This document shows positions 6,844-16,048 of a stretch of DNA of 64,000 nucleotides, piece by piece (positions within the stretch are counted from its first letter, which is position 1; each line of letters starts with the position of its first letter). Location of the stretch: positions 103,490 through 167,489 of the forward strand of contig JAZREP010000019.1 in the NCBI GenBank assembly GCA_045660865.1, in the 5' to 3' direction. This DNA is from CAZRRV01 sp045660865. GTDB lineage: Bacteria > Bacillota > Clostridia > Oscillospirales > Acutalibacteraceae. The notes under the pieces were generated by a model that was given only the letters and a program-made list of their open reading frames with translations, did no database searches and was not told the DNA's origin. Made by a program: the position numbers and the translations under genes.

Positions 6844-7011
6844 TTAGTTTTGCTTTCTGACTATGCCGTATTCATCCTCACGGCGATAATAGGGGCAAGC
6901 GGTGTTACCACTAAACAGACGCACAGCCTCATCTTCGTCCATATTTACTGTACATATATAACAGTCTTCGTATTCATCATACATATAATATACACAGCTT
7001 TCGCAATCCAA
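6844..7011 (-). CDS. Small cysteine-rich protein, DUF6472-like
   Basis: A 55-residue protein beginning at a TTG (7011) with AAAAGGAG seven bases upstream; the longer frame to 7086 lacks a ribosome site. The sequence (DCESCVYYMYDEYEDCYICTVNMDEDE, split here as CESCVYYMYDEYEDC then YICTVNMDEDE) carries four cysteines in a CxxC...C..C layout, followed by NTACPYYRREDEYGIVRKQ. The spacing suggests a small zinc- or iron-binding domain. This pattern is known from many Clostridia as a short conserved protein of unknown function. It stands alone between the importer and glycogen operons. Confidence 0.75.
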   Translation of the reverse strand: MDCESCVYYMYDEYEDCYICTVNMDEDEAVRLFSGNTACPYYRREDEYGIVRKQN

Positions 7012-7157
7012 AGTAATAACTCCTTTTCTGTTAGGGTAAAAATATAATACGACAAAAATCCGCCCTTGTAAAGCGGAAAGGGTCATTTTTTGTTATAATT
7101 GCACAAATAATGCGGTTAAAATACTCTGTTTGACTTTATAAAAACACAAAAAATCCA

Positions 7158-7186
7158 TTGAAAAAGTGGTAAATATTTGCTAAAAT
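7158..7186 (+). promoter_or_regulatory. Promoter of the glycogen operon
   Basis: TTGAAA (7158-7163), 17-base spacer, TAAAAT (7181-7186), about 30 bases before glgB. Confidence 0.7.
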
Positions 7187-7220
7187 AAAATAAATATATG
7201 CTTTTTGGGATGTGAAATTT

Positions 7221-9104
7221 TTGACAAAGGCATTTTTAGAGATGAAAAAGGATTATTTTGACGGCACTCTCAAAACCGCTTATCAGTTTTTCGGTGCACA
7301 CCGCAAGGGTAAAAAAACGGTTTTCAGAGTATGGGCGCCTAATGCCGCCGCAGTTAGTGTTGTTGGAGATTTCTGTGACTGGGAAAACGGAATCCCCATG
7401 CAAAAGGAGGACGGCATATTTTCTGTAGAGGTGCCGGCGCTTGAAATATACGAAAACTATAAATATAAGGTAGTCTCTCCTGACGGCAAGGCGGTTTTAA
7501 AGGCTGACCCTTATGCCTTTCACGCAGAGACATCCCCCGGTACCGCCTCAAAGATTTATGAATTAGAGGGTTATGAGTGGGCAGATGCCGACTGGCAAAC
7601 AGCAAAACAGAACGCAAATGTTTATGAAAGCCCTATCAATATATATGAAGTTCACCTTGGCTCCTGGATGAAGCATGAGGATGGCAACTTTTACAATTAT
7701 AAAGACATAGCGCCCAAACTTGCGGCATATGTTAAAAAAATGGGGTACACCCATATAGAACTGATGCCGATTTTGGAGCATCCCTTTGAAGGCTCGTGGG
7801 GGTATCAGGTAACAGGGTATTTTGCGCCGACATCACGATATGGAACGCCCCACGATTTTATGGCATTTGTAGACATAATGCACCAAAACGGAATAGGTGT
7901 TATTTTAGATTGGGTGCCTGCACACTTCCCGAAGGATGAATTTGGACTTTACCGCTTTGACGGAACACCTTGTTATGAATATGCCGACTGGCGCAAGGGA
8001 GAGCATAAGGAATGGGGCACTTGCGTTTTTGATTACGGACGGAACGAAGTTGTAAGCTTCTTAATTTCAAGCGCAATCTTTTGGTTGGACGTTTACCATA
8101 TTGACGGACTGAGGGTTGACGCTGTTGCCTCTATGCTTTATTTGGACTACAACCGAAAAGACGGTGAATGGGTTGCAAATCAGCACGGCGGTAAGGAGAA
8201 TTTAGAGGCGGTAGCATTCCTGCGTCGTCTTAACGAGAGTGTGTTTAGGCTATTCCCCAACGCTTTAATGGTTGCTGAGGAGTCAACCGCCTGGCCTATG
8301 GTTACAAAGCCGACCTATATGGAGGGCTTGGGCTTTAATTTCAAATGGAATATGGGTTGGATGAACGATATGCTAAGGTATATGTCGCTCGACCCGCTTA
8401 GCCGAAAATATAATCACGGTATGCTGACCTTTTCGTTCTTCTATGCCTTTTCGGAAAACTTTGTGCTTCCCATTTCGCACGATGAGGTTGTGCACGGGAA
8501 ATGCTCAATGATTGGAAAAATGTCGGGCGAGTATGAACAGAAATTCGCTTCTTTACGCGCGTTTTATATGTATATGATGGCGCACCCCGGTAAAAAACTA
8601 CTTTTTATGGGACAAGAGTTCGCCCAGTTTATTGAATGGAATTATAAGCAGCAGTTAGACTGGTTCTTGCTTGACTATGAAAAGCATAAGCAGTTCCAAA
8701 ACTTTGTAAGGGCACTTAACCGACTATATCTTAAAAGCTCACCGTTCTGGCAAAACGATTTCTCTTGGGAGGGCTTTTCCTGGATTTCGCACGATGATAA
8801 CGAGCAGAGCATAATTGCATTCAGGCGAATTGATAAAAGCGGTAAAGAAATCATTGCTGTTTGCAACTTTGTACCGGTTGGTCGTAAGGATTACCGCATC
8901 GGCTCGCCGGGAGGCAAATTAAAGCTTATACTAAACTCCGATTGGCAGGAGTTTGGCGGTAGCACAGAGCGTGAGAATATTGTTATCGAAGATGAGGCCG
9001 TACCGCTGCACGGATATGAGCGCTCGGTTACATTGGATATACCGCCTATGAGCGCAATGTTTTTTGAGCTAAAACCTAATAAAAAGAAAACAAAGAGTAA
9101 ATAA
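7221..9104 (+). CDS. glgB: 1,4-alpha-glucan branching enzyme
   Basis: About 627 residues. It makes alpha-1,6 branches in glycogen in the cytoplasm. An N-terminal CBM48 domain (FRVWAPNAAAVSVVGDFCDWE) precedes a GH13 barrel with region I DWVPAHFP, region II GLRVDAVASM (nucleophile Asp), region III VAEES (acid/base Glu) and region IV LPISHDEVVHGK. Length fits the family. The start is uncertain: GTG at 7212 is too close to GGGA (7207-7210), so the TTG at 7221 is preferred, and ATG at 7242 is also possible. First gene of glgB-glgC-glgD-glgA. Confidence 0.95.
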   Translation: MTKAFLEMKKDYFDGTLKTAYQFFGAHRKGKKTVFRVWAPNAAAVSVVGDFCDWENGIPMQKEDGIFSVEVPALEIYENYKYKVVSPDGKAVLKADPYAFHAETSPGTASKIYELEGYEWADADWQTAKQNANVYESPINIYEVHLGSWMKHEDGNFYNYKDIAPKLAAYVKKMGYTHIELMPILEHPFEGSWGYQVTGYFAPTSRYGTPHDFMAFVDIMHQNGIGVILDWVPAHFPKDEFGLYRFDGTPCYEYADWRKGEHKEWGTCVFDYGRNEVVSFLISSAIFWLDVYHIDGLRVDAVASMLYLDYNRKDGEWVANQHGGKENLEAVAFLRRLNESVFRLFPNALMVAEESTAWPMVTKPTYMEGLGFNFKWNMGWMNDMLRYMSLDPLSRKYNHGMLTFSFFYAFSENFVLPISHDEVVHGKCSMIGKMSGEYEQKFASLRAFYMYMMAHPGKKLLFMGQEFAQFIEWNYKQQLDWFLLDYEKHKQFQNFVRALNRLYLKSSPFWQNDFSWEGFSWISHDDNEQSIIAFRRIDKSGKEIIAVCNFVPVGRKDYRIGSPGGKLKLILNSDWQEFGGSTERENIVIEDEAVPLHGYERSVTLDIPPMSAMFFELKPNKKKTKSK

Positions 9105-9133
9105 ATAAAAATGCTGGTTAGGGAGTGTTTTAA

Positions 9134-10351
9134 TTGAAGAAAAATGAATGTGTAGCCATGCTGTTGGCGGGCGGACAGGGCAGCCGTTTAGGTGTGCTGA
9201 CCAGAAATATCGCCAAGCCCGCAGTACCCTACGGCGGAAAATACCGAATTATTGATTTTCCGCTTTCAAACTGTGCCAATTCGGGTATTTACACCGTTGG
9301 TGTTTTGACACAGTATCAACCTTTGGAGCTTAACGATTATATCGGCAGTGGTAAGCCGTGGGATTTGGACCGTCACACCGGCGGTGTTCACGTGCTTCCG
9401 CCGTACCAAAGAAATCAAGGTGCTGACTGGTACAAGGGTACAGCAAACGCAATTTATCAAAATATAACCTTTATTGAGCGCTACAACCCGAAATACGTGC
9501 TTATTCTATCGGGCGACCATATTTATAAGATGGATTACAACCAGATGCTGAAAGCCCACAAAAAGAGCGGAGCCGATTGCACCATCGCCGTAATGGAGGT
9601 GCCAAAAGAGGAGGCTTCCCGTTTTGGTATTATGAATGTGCGTGAGGACGGTTCGGTTTACGAGTTTGAGGAAAAGCCGAAAAACCCGAAAAGCAACCTA
9701 GCATCAATGGGTATTTATATCTTCAATTGGGATAAGCTTAGAAAATATCTTATTGAGGATGAAAACAACCCCGATTCAAGCAACGATTTCGGTAAAAATA
9801 TTATCCCTAACATGCTTAATGATGAACAACTTATGATGACATACCGCTTCCAAGGATATTGGAAGGATGTTGGAACGGTTGACTCGCTTTGGGAGGCTAA
9901 TTTGGACTTGCTTAGTCCCAAATCGGGCTTAGACTTATCAAACCCTGCCTGGAAAATATATTCACGAACTCAATCTGCACCGCCACAGTATATTTCGGCT
10001 GATGCCAAGGTTGAAAACTCCCTTATTACTGAGGGTTGTGAAATAGAGGGTAATGTTGATTTTTCTATCCTTGCCCAAAATGTTACGATAGAGCCGGGCG
10101 CAGAGGTTATGTATTCTATTGTAATGCCCGGTACGGTTATAAAGTCGGGCGCAAAGGTTTATTATTCTATTTTAGCAGAGAATGTTACTGTCCAAAGCGG
10201 TGCCGTTATAGGTCAAGACCCGCAAAACTCCAAAGATTTGGATAGTTGGGGCGTTTCAGTAGTTGGCGCCAACCTTACCATAGGCGAGAATGCAACAGTT
10301 AGTGCAAGCGCTATGGTAGAGCAAGATGTGAAAGCAGGTGAAAAGGTATGA
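9134..10351 (+). CDS. glgC: Glucose-1-phosphate adenylyltransferase, catalytic subunit
   Basis: 405 residues, start TTG at 9134 with GGGAG eight bases upstream. It makes ADP-glucose from glucose-1-phosphate and ATP, the committed step of glycogen synthesis. The nucleotide-binding loop LLAGGQGSRLGVLT and the KPAVPYGGKYRIIDFPLSN stretch are intact. GDHIYKMDY, the EEKPKNPKS region and a C-terminal left-handed beta-helix (repeats such as ILAQNVTIEPGAEV) are also present. Its stop overlaps the glgD start by 4 bases (ATGA), fitting equimolar subunits. Confidence 0.97.
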   Translation: MKKNECVAMLLAGGQGSRLGVLTRNIAKPAVPYGGKYRIIDFPLSNCANSGIYTVGVLTQYQPLELNDYIGSGKPWDLDRHTGGVHVLPPYQRNQGADWYKGTANAIYQNITFIERYNPKYVLILSGDHIYKMDYNQMLKAHKKSGADCTIAVMEVPKEEASRFGIMNVREDGSVYEFEEKPKNPKSNLASMGIYIFNWDKLRKYLIEDENNPDSSNDFGKNIIPNMLNDEQLMMTYRFQGYWKDVGTVDSLWEANLDLLSPKSGLDLSNPAWKIYSRTQSAPPQYISADAKVENSLITEGCEIEGNVDFSILAQNVTIEPGAEVMYSIVMPGTVIKSGAKVYYSILAENVTVQSGAVIGQDPQNSKDLDSWGVSVVGANLTIGENATVSASAMVEQDVKAGEKV

Positions 10352-11466
10352 AGCCATCAGATGTAATGGGAATTGTATTCCCTAATACCCACGACAGATA
10401 TATGGGTGATATGACAAATTTGCGTGCGATTGGCTCGGTTCCTTTTTGCGGACGTTACAGGCTGATTGATTTCACCCTTTCTAATTTGGTTAATGCCGGC
10501 ATTTCTAAGGTTGGTGTAATTACCAAACAGAATTACCAGTCCTTAATAGACCATTTGGGCAGCGGCCGTTCCTGGGATTTGGCACGCAAAACGGGTGGTT
10601 TGCATCTGCTGTCGCCTTACAGCACAACAACTGCCAGAATTTACGAGGGCAAAATAGATGCCTTGGCAGGAACTATTAACTATTTAAAATCGGCTGTTGA
10701 AAAGTATGTGGTGTTGTGTGATGCAAATCTGGTTAGCAATATTGATATTGAGGATGTTGTTAACAAGCACATCGAAACAGGTGCCGATTTCACTGTATGC
10801 TACAAAAACGGCATTCTGCCACGAAATGAGCAGGACATAATGGTATTTAAATGGGATAAGGACGGCTTTGCAACCGAGGTTACCTTACCCTTTGAACAAA
10901 AGACCTGTGATTACAGCTTGGACGTTATGGTTGTCCAGCGTGAGCTGTTAATCAAGCTTGTAACCGAAGCATATGCTTTGGGTAAACGAGCCTTTGCCTC
11001 GGGTATTATCCAACCCCGTATGAACGAATTGAAAATTTACGGCTACAAGGTAGACGGCTTTACCGCTGTTATTGATGGCAAGGACAGTTATTATCAGGCT
11101 AATATGGAGCTTATTAAAAACCCCGATGCCCGCAAGTCACTTTTCCGCAACGGACGCCCTGTGTATACCAAGGTCCGTGACGATATGCCGACTAAATACG
11201 GCTTGGAATCCTCAGTTTCGGATTGCTTAATCGCTGACGGCTGTGTAATTGAGGGCGAAGTGCAAAACTGTGTGCTTTTCCGTGGAGTAAAGGTTGGCAA
11301 GGGCACTAAGCTGCAAAACTGTATTGTTATGCAGGACACCGAAATAGGTGACAATTGCGACATTAGATGCGCAGTTTTAGATAAGAATATAACTGTAAAC
11401 CGAGGAATTACTCTGTGCGGTGCTGAAAGCCACCCGATATATATTGCCAAAGGAGAAAAATTGTAA
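10348..11466 (+). CDS. glgD: Glucose-1-phosphate adenylyltransferase subunit GlgD
   Basis: 372 residues, a paralogue of GlgC. The N-terminus reads MGIVFPNTHDRYMGDMTNLR and lacks the GGQGSRL nucleotide loop that GlgC has, while keeping VPFCGRYRLIDFTLSNL and the C-terminal beta-helix (CVLFRGVKVGKGTKL). In Bacillota such GlgD proteins are regulatory or stabilising partners of GlgC. The gene overlaps glgC by 4 bases and glgA by 1 base. Confidence 0.95.
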   Translation: MKPSDVMGIVFPNTHDRYMGDMTNLRAIGSVPFCGRYRLIDFTLSNLVNAGISKVGVITKQNYQSLIDHLGSGRSWDLARKTGGLHLLSPYSTTTARIYEGKIDALAGTINYLKSAVEKYVVLCDANLVSNIDIEDVVNKHIETGADFTVCYKNGILPRNEQDIMVFKWDKDGFATEVTLPFEQKTCDYSLDVMVVQRELLIKLVTEAYALGKRAFASGIIQPRMNELKIYGYKVDGFTAVIDGKDSYYQANMELIKNPDARKSLFRNGRPVYTKVRDDMPTKYGLESSVSDCLIADGCVIEGEVQNCVLFRGVKVGKGTKLQNCIVMQDTEIGDNCDIRCAVLDKNITVNRGITLCGAESHPIYIAKGEKL

Positions 11467-12887
11467 TGAAGGTTTTATACGCAACCAGTGAGGCGTATCC
11501 GTTTGCCATGTCGGGCGGATTGGCCGATGTTGCCGGCGCACTCCCTAAGACCGAGCGCCGCCGTTTAGTAGGCTGCCGTGTTGTTATGCCGCTTTATGAA
11601 AGCATACCGGAAGAATTGCGCAGCACAATGAAATTTATTACTGCCATTACGGTACCTGTTGCTTGGCGCAGACAATACTGCGGTATTTTTGAAGCAAAGC
11701 ACGCAGGCGTAATCTACTATTTTATAGATAATCAGTATTATTTTAAGCGCCAGGGACTTTATGGTCACTATGACGATGCCGAGAGATTCACCTTCTTTTC
11801 AAGAGCTGTACTTGAAATAATACCGCACATTGATTTTATGCCCGATATTATCCATTGTAACGATTGGCAGACCGCTATGGTGCCTGTATTTTTAGAGCTG
11901 ATGTATAAACACGACGAAAAATACAAGGACATTAAAACGGTTTTCACCATTCACAACATTCAGTATCAAGGCAAGTACGGAAAAGAGCTTTTGGGGGATG
12001 TTTTAGGTGTTCCCGATGAGCAGGCGCATTACCTTGAATGGGACGGCTGTGTAAATATGATGAAGGGCGCCATTGAGTGCAGCAATGTTGTTACTACTGT
12101 CAGCCCCACCTACGCAGAGGAAATTCTTGACCCGTGGTATGCCCACGGACTAGACCCGATTTTGCGTGAACGCAAAGCAAAATTGCGTGGCATTGTAAAC
12201 GGTATTGACACAGAAGTGTATAATCCCGAAAACGACCCCTTAATTTATACAAATTATACTGCTGACAGTCTTAACGGCAAGGCTGAAAACAAGGCGGCAT
12301 TGCAAAAAGAGATGGGATTGCCGATATTGGCTGATGTTCCTGTTGTTGGTATCGTTTCACGCTTTGCTTCCCACAAGGGCTTTGATTTAGTACAGCACGT
12401 GTTTGAGGATATGTTAAAGCAGGATGTACAATTTGTTGTACTCGGCTCGGGTGAATTGGAGTATGAAAGCTTTTTCCACGAAATGGCTAACCGCTATCCC
12501 GATAAGGTTGCGTTAAGGCTTGGCTTTATACCGCAATTAGCACACAGAATTTATGCCGGTGCTGACATATTCTTAATGCCATCTAAGAGTGAGCCTTGCG
12601 GTTTGGCGCAAATGCTGGCGTTACGTTACGGCACAATCCCCATAGTCCGCCAGACAGGAGGATTAAAGGATACCGTAACCGATTCAGGCTCAGGTGAGGG
12701 CAACGGCTTTACCTTTGCTTCTTACAACGCCCACGATATGAGCCATGCAGTTTGGCGTGCTTTGGAAGGATATAAGGATAAGTCCGGTTGGGAAACCTTG
12801 GTTAAACGTGCTATGGCGTGCGACAACAGCTGGGGCAAATCCGCAAATGAATATATTAGACTCTATAAACAAATTTTAGGCAAATAA
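11466..12887 (+). CDS. glgA: Glycogen synthase (ADP-glucose, GT5)
   Basis: 473 residues. It extends alpha-1,4-glucan chains from ADP-glucose. The N-terminal Rossmann domain has EAYPFAMSGGLADVAGALPK; the usual KTGGL is MSGGL here, so the Lys that in E. coli GlgA contacts ADP-glucose is replaced. The C-terminal domain has GIVSRFASHKGFDLV and the donor-site motif PSKSEPCGLAQMLALRYG with the conserved Glu. AAAGGAG lies 10 bases before the ATG, which overlaps the glgD stop. A terminator follows. Confidence 0.95.
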   Translation: MKVLYATSEAYPFAMSGGLADVAGALPKTERRRLVGCRVVMPLYESIPEELRSTMKFITAITVPVAWRRQYCGIFEAKHAGVIYYFIDNQYYFKRQGLYGHYDDAERFTFFSRAVLEIIPHIDFMPDIIHCNDWQTAMVPVFLELMYKHDEKYKDIKTVFTIHNIQYQGKYGKELLGDVLGVPDEQAHYLEWDGCVNMMKGAIECSNVVTTVSPTYAEEILDPWYAHGLDPILRERKAKLRGIVNGIDTEVYNPENDPLIYTNYTADSLNGKAENKAALQKEMGLPILADVPVVGIVSRFASHKGFDLVQHVFEDMLKQDVQFVVLGSGELEYESFFHEMANRYPDKVALRLGFIPQLAHRIYAGADIFLMPSKSEPCGLAQMLALRYGTIPIVRQTGGLKDTVTDSGSGEGNGFTFASYNAHDMSHAVWRALEGYKDKSGWETLVKRAMACDNSWGKSANEYIRLYKQILGK

Positions 12888-12890
12888 AAA

Positions 12891-12914
12891 GACGCTCCGC
12901 ACGGAGCGTCTTTT
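12891..12914. terminator. Bidirectional terminator after glgA
   Basis: GACGCTCCG-CA-CGGAGCGTC with A-run before and TTTTATTTT after. Shared with the convergent ABC fusion gene. Confidence 0.92.
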
Positions 12915-12917
12915 ATT

Positions 12918-15881
12918 TTATTCACTTCTAAGGGCTACGACGGGGTCTTTCTTGGCGGCGATACCAGAGGGGATAAGGCCGGCAACAAAGGTTAAAAGCA
13001 TACTGATAACTACCAAAATAATTGCGCCTTGTATTGGCAGTTGCGCTTTTAAAATTGCGATACCTGTTAAGTGGTGGAGTATTAGATTTATAGGAATTGT
13101 CAGCAGTAAGGTGACGCCTATTCCCAGCGCTCCCGCCACAAAGCCGACTATAAGCGTTTCGGCATTAAAGACACGGGAAATATCCTTTTTAGATGCGCCG
13201 ACGGCACGCAAAATACCAATTTCCTTTGTTCGTTCAAGAACGGATATATAGGTGATAATTCCTATCATAATAGAGGATACCACCAAGGAAATGGATACAA
13301 AGGCAATCAGCACATAGGATATGGCATTGATAATAGTTGATACCGAGGACATCATAAGTTCAATGTAATCGGTATAGTTTATTTTGTCTGCCTCCGGCAC
13401 GGTATCATTGTATTTGGCAATCATTTCACCGATTGCCTCTTTATTATCAAAGGTAGAGGCGTAAATGTTGATTTTGGAGGGCTTATTCTTGTCGATATAG
13501 CCCATTTTCTTCAAATTGTCCTCTAAGGTTGTATCGGATACGGTTGCCGGCATAAAGTTATCAAAATAAATGCCGTATTGCTCATCTGTAAAGGTTGCGG
13601 TGTCTAACATGGCGGCAAGTTGGGCGGTGGTAAGTGCGCTTAATTTTGCTGATACCTCTTTTGCGTACTGCGCCTTTATAACCTCACGCATAATTTCGTG
13701 TGCGGCGTCTTGCAAATCCTTTTCGGTCATATCCTTTACGTAATTTTGCACCGTTTCTTTATCAACACTCATCTGCTCCGACATAGCTTTAATGAGCAGT
13801 TGCTCTTTATCGTCACGGCTCATATTAGCAAGACTGGCATTAACGTTTTGTTGCAAATAAGACTCATCGGGCAAGGAGGCGATTTTTGTGTAAAGCTCGG
13901 CTTTTGAGGCTGCCTCAAGACCTTTAGCATAAGCAACAAACTTTTCTTTCTTTTGCTCGTTTGTTAAATTTTCGTCGTTTTCGGTTTTGTAAGGCAGACC
14001 GGAAATCACATCGGTTTCTTTGTTGGCTAACTGGTCTTTTATAATATCTTTTTGAGAAGACTTATCAACAATATATTCGGTCAAGGCGGCGGTGTAGCCT
14101 ATTGAGCCGTTCATAGTAGCGGCCACCGCATCATCGCTGGCTCTTATAATACCTGTGATTTTAAGCTCGATATGTGAATCTTTATTGTTATACAAATATG
14201 AAAGACCTGTTTCGTTAAGTCTTAAATCAACGTAGGTGCCGTTCTTTTGCTTTTGATAACAATCGGCAGGGAGTATGAGTTTAAGCTTTATATCACAAAG
14301 CTCTTTATAACTCCAGCTTTCAAATTCAGTAGGCTCTTTTTCACTTTCGTCGGTTTTAAGCAGTTGCTCTTTGGTACGCAAGCCTAAGGCGTATAAAACG
14401 AGGTCGCTGATTTCGTTGTTTTTATCTACTATCAAAACTAACTCGTTATGCTTTTTGGGCCAAGCGCCGTACAAAAGGTCGTATTGCTCTTTTAAAACCG
14501 AGTTTAAACCCTTGCCGTTATTTTTAGGTAAAAGTTCTTCCCAAACCGCCACACCGTTGTTTTGCATCATTTCATTTCGGGTGGCCCCAGCGCTTTGCGA
14601 CAGGGGGGTTTCCTCTGTGTTATCGTCACTCGTATCCCTGCCCATCATACTGCCAAGAAGGTCGTTAACATCGCTTTCGACAATTTTACCCTCTTTTGTT
14701 TTGGTATAAATGTTCATATCCAAATCGTAGCCGTATTGCACAGAGGAGGCGTATTGCTTAAACTCTTTGTTTGTTTCAATATGCTCTTTAAAATCGGTAA
14801 GGTTGTTTACGGTTGTTTCCATATTTGTAAAGGCGTCGATTAACTCCTCCATAACGGGATTGGCGTAAACCTTATCAAGCTTATGGTCTGCTTTTCCGTC
14901 GGGGTTATTGTTTTCCATAAAGGTTTCAATCATTGCCGACATATCGACCTGCTCTGCTAACAGAGTGATTGGATAACTTGAAAGGGTGTCCTGCTGCACT
15001 CGGTCAATATAGGCTTGCACACCGGTTGACACAGAGAGGATAAGGGCGATACCGATAATACCGATAGAGCCTGCAAAACTAACCATAAATGTTCTGGCCT
15101 TTTTGGTAAGCAGGTTGTTAAAGGACAAAGACAGCGCAGTTAAAAAGGACATTGAGGATTTGCCCTTGCGCTTCGAGGTATCGGTTTCTTGTTGTTGCTC
15201 GGCATCATAAGGCGCTGAATCGGACTGCACCTCACCGTCTAACAAACGGATAATTCTTGAAGAATATTGTTCGGCAAGCTCGGGGTTATGGGTTACCATA
15301 ATTATAAGGCGGTCATGAGATATTTCCTTTAAAATTTCCATAACCTGAATACTGGTAGCCGAATCAAGTGCGCCTGTCGGCTCGTCTGCCAACAAAATAT
15401 CGGGGTCGTTTACCAAAGCTCTGGCAATAGCTATACGCTGCATTTGGCCGCCCGACATTTGGTTAGGCTTTTTATGAATATGCTCAATAAGACCGACCTT
15501 TTCTAGCGCCTCTTTTGCACGCTCACGGCGTTCCTTTTTGGATACACCCGAAAGGGTCAGCGCAAGCTCTACATTGGCAAGCACTGTTTGGTGGGGAATC
15601 AAATTATAATTTTGAAAGACAAAGCCGATTGAATGATTGCGATATGTATCCCAATCCCTGTCTTTAAATTCTTTTGTGGACTTACCTCTTATTACAAGGT
15701 CACCGCTAGTATATTTATCAAGACCGCCGATAATGTTTAAAAGCGTAGTCTTTCCGCAGCCCGACGGACCGAGAATTGATACAAACTCATTTTGCCTAAA
15801 AGAAAGATTTACATCCTTTAAAGCAGGCACAGCGGTATCGGCAATAAAATAGTTTTTTGAAATGTTTTTTAAGGTTAACAT
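12918..15881 (-). CDS. ABC transporter ATP-binding/permease fusion, MacB/FtsX type
   Basis: 987 residues. Residues 1-225 are an ATPase: Walker A GPSGCGKTT, signature MSGGQMQRIAIARAL, Walker B ILLADEPTGALD. A linker leads to a first membrane segment (about 280-300, SFAGSIGIIGIALILSVSTG). A very large extracytoplasmic domain of about 500 residues follows, rich in Lys, Glu and Asn. Three C-terminal membrane segments carry the FtsX signature (SSIMIGIITYISVLERTKEIGILRAVGAS). Such mechanotransmission transporters export peptides or lipoproteins or confer antibiotic-peptide resistance. The start at 15881 has GGAGG seven bases upstream. No sensor kinase pair is adjacent. Substrate unknown. Confidence 0.9.
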   Translation of the reverse strand: MLTLKNISKNYFIADTAVPALKDVNLSFRQNEFVSILGPSGCGKTTLLNIIGGLDKYTSGDLVIRGKSTKEFKDRDWDTYRNHSIGFVFQNYNLIPHQTVLANVELALTLSGVSKKERRERAKEALEKVGLIEHIHKKPNQMSGGQMQRIAIARALVNDPDILLADEPTGALDSATSIQVMEILKEISHDRLIIMVTHNPELAEQYSSRIIRLLDGEVQSDSAPYDAEQQQETDTSKRKGKSSMSFLTALSLSFNNLLTKKARTFMVSFAGSIGIIGIALILSVSTGVQAYIDRVQQDTLSSYPITLLAEQVDMSAMIETFMENNNPDGKADHKLDKVYANPVMEELIDAFTNMETTVNNLTDFKEHIETNKEFKQYASSVQYGYDLDMNIYTKTKEGKIVESDVNDLLGSMMGRDTSDDNTEETPLSQSAGATRNEMMQNNGVAVWEELLPKNNGKGLNSVLKEQYDLLYGAWPKKHNELVLIVDKNNEISDLVLYALGLRTKEQLLKTDESEKEPTEFESWSYKELCDIKLKLILPADCYQKQKNGTYVDLRLNETGLSYLYNNKDSHIELKITGIIRASDDAVAATMNGSIGYTAALTEYIVDKSSQKDIIKDQLANKETDVISGLPYKTENDENLTNEQKKEKFVAYAKGLEAASKAELYTKIASLPDESYLQQNVNASLANMSRDDKEQLLIKAMSEQMSVDKETVQNYVKDMTEKDLQDAAHEIMREVIKAQYAKEVSAKLSALTTAQLAAMLDTATFTDEQYGIYFDNFMPATVSDTTLEDNLKKMGYIDKNKPSKINIYASTFDNKEAIGEMIAKYNDTVPEADKINYTDYIELMMSSVSTIINAISYVLIAFVSISLVVSSIMIGIITYISVLERTKEIGILRAVGASKKDISRVFNAETLIVGFVAGALGIGVTLLLTIPINLILHHLTGIAILKAQLPIQGAIILVVISMLLTFVAGLIPSGIAAKKDPVVALRSE

Positions 15882-15998
15882 TCTTTGCCTCCAAAGGTTT
15901 GGTTTAATGAATTATATATATGTTAGCATATTTTGGCTTCCATTTGTTAACTTTTCTTTAAATTTTATGAAAACATAGAATATGCTTTGCGGTAAAAA

Positions 15999-16027
15999 TT
16001 GTAATTTGTAAAATAATGTGTTAAAAT
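15999..16027 (+). promoter_or_regulatory. Promoter of the pfkB-dgt-ung operon
   Basis: TTGTAA (15999-16004), 17-base spacer, TAAAAT (16022-16027). Confidence 0.65.
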
Positions 16028-16048
16028 GTAAACAGGGAGGTGTCACCA

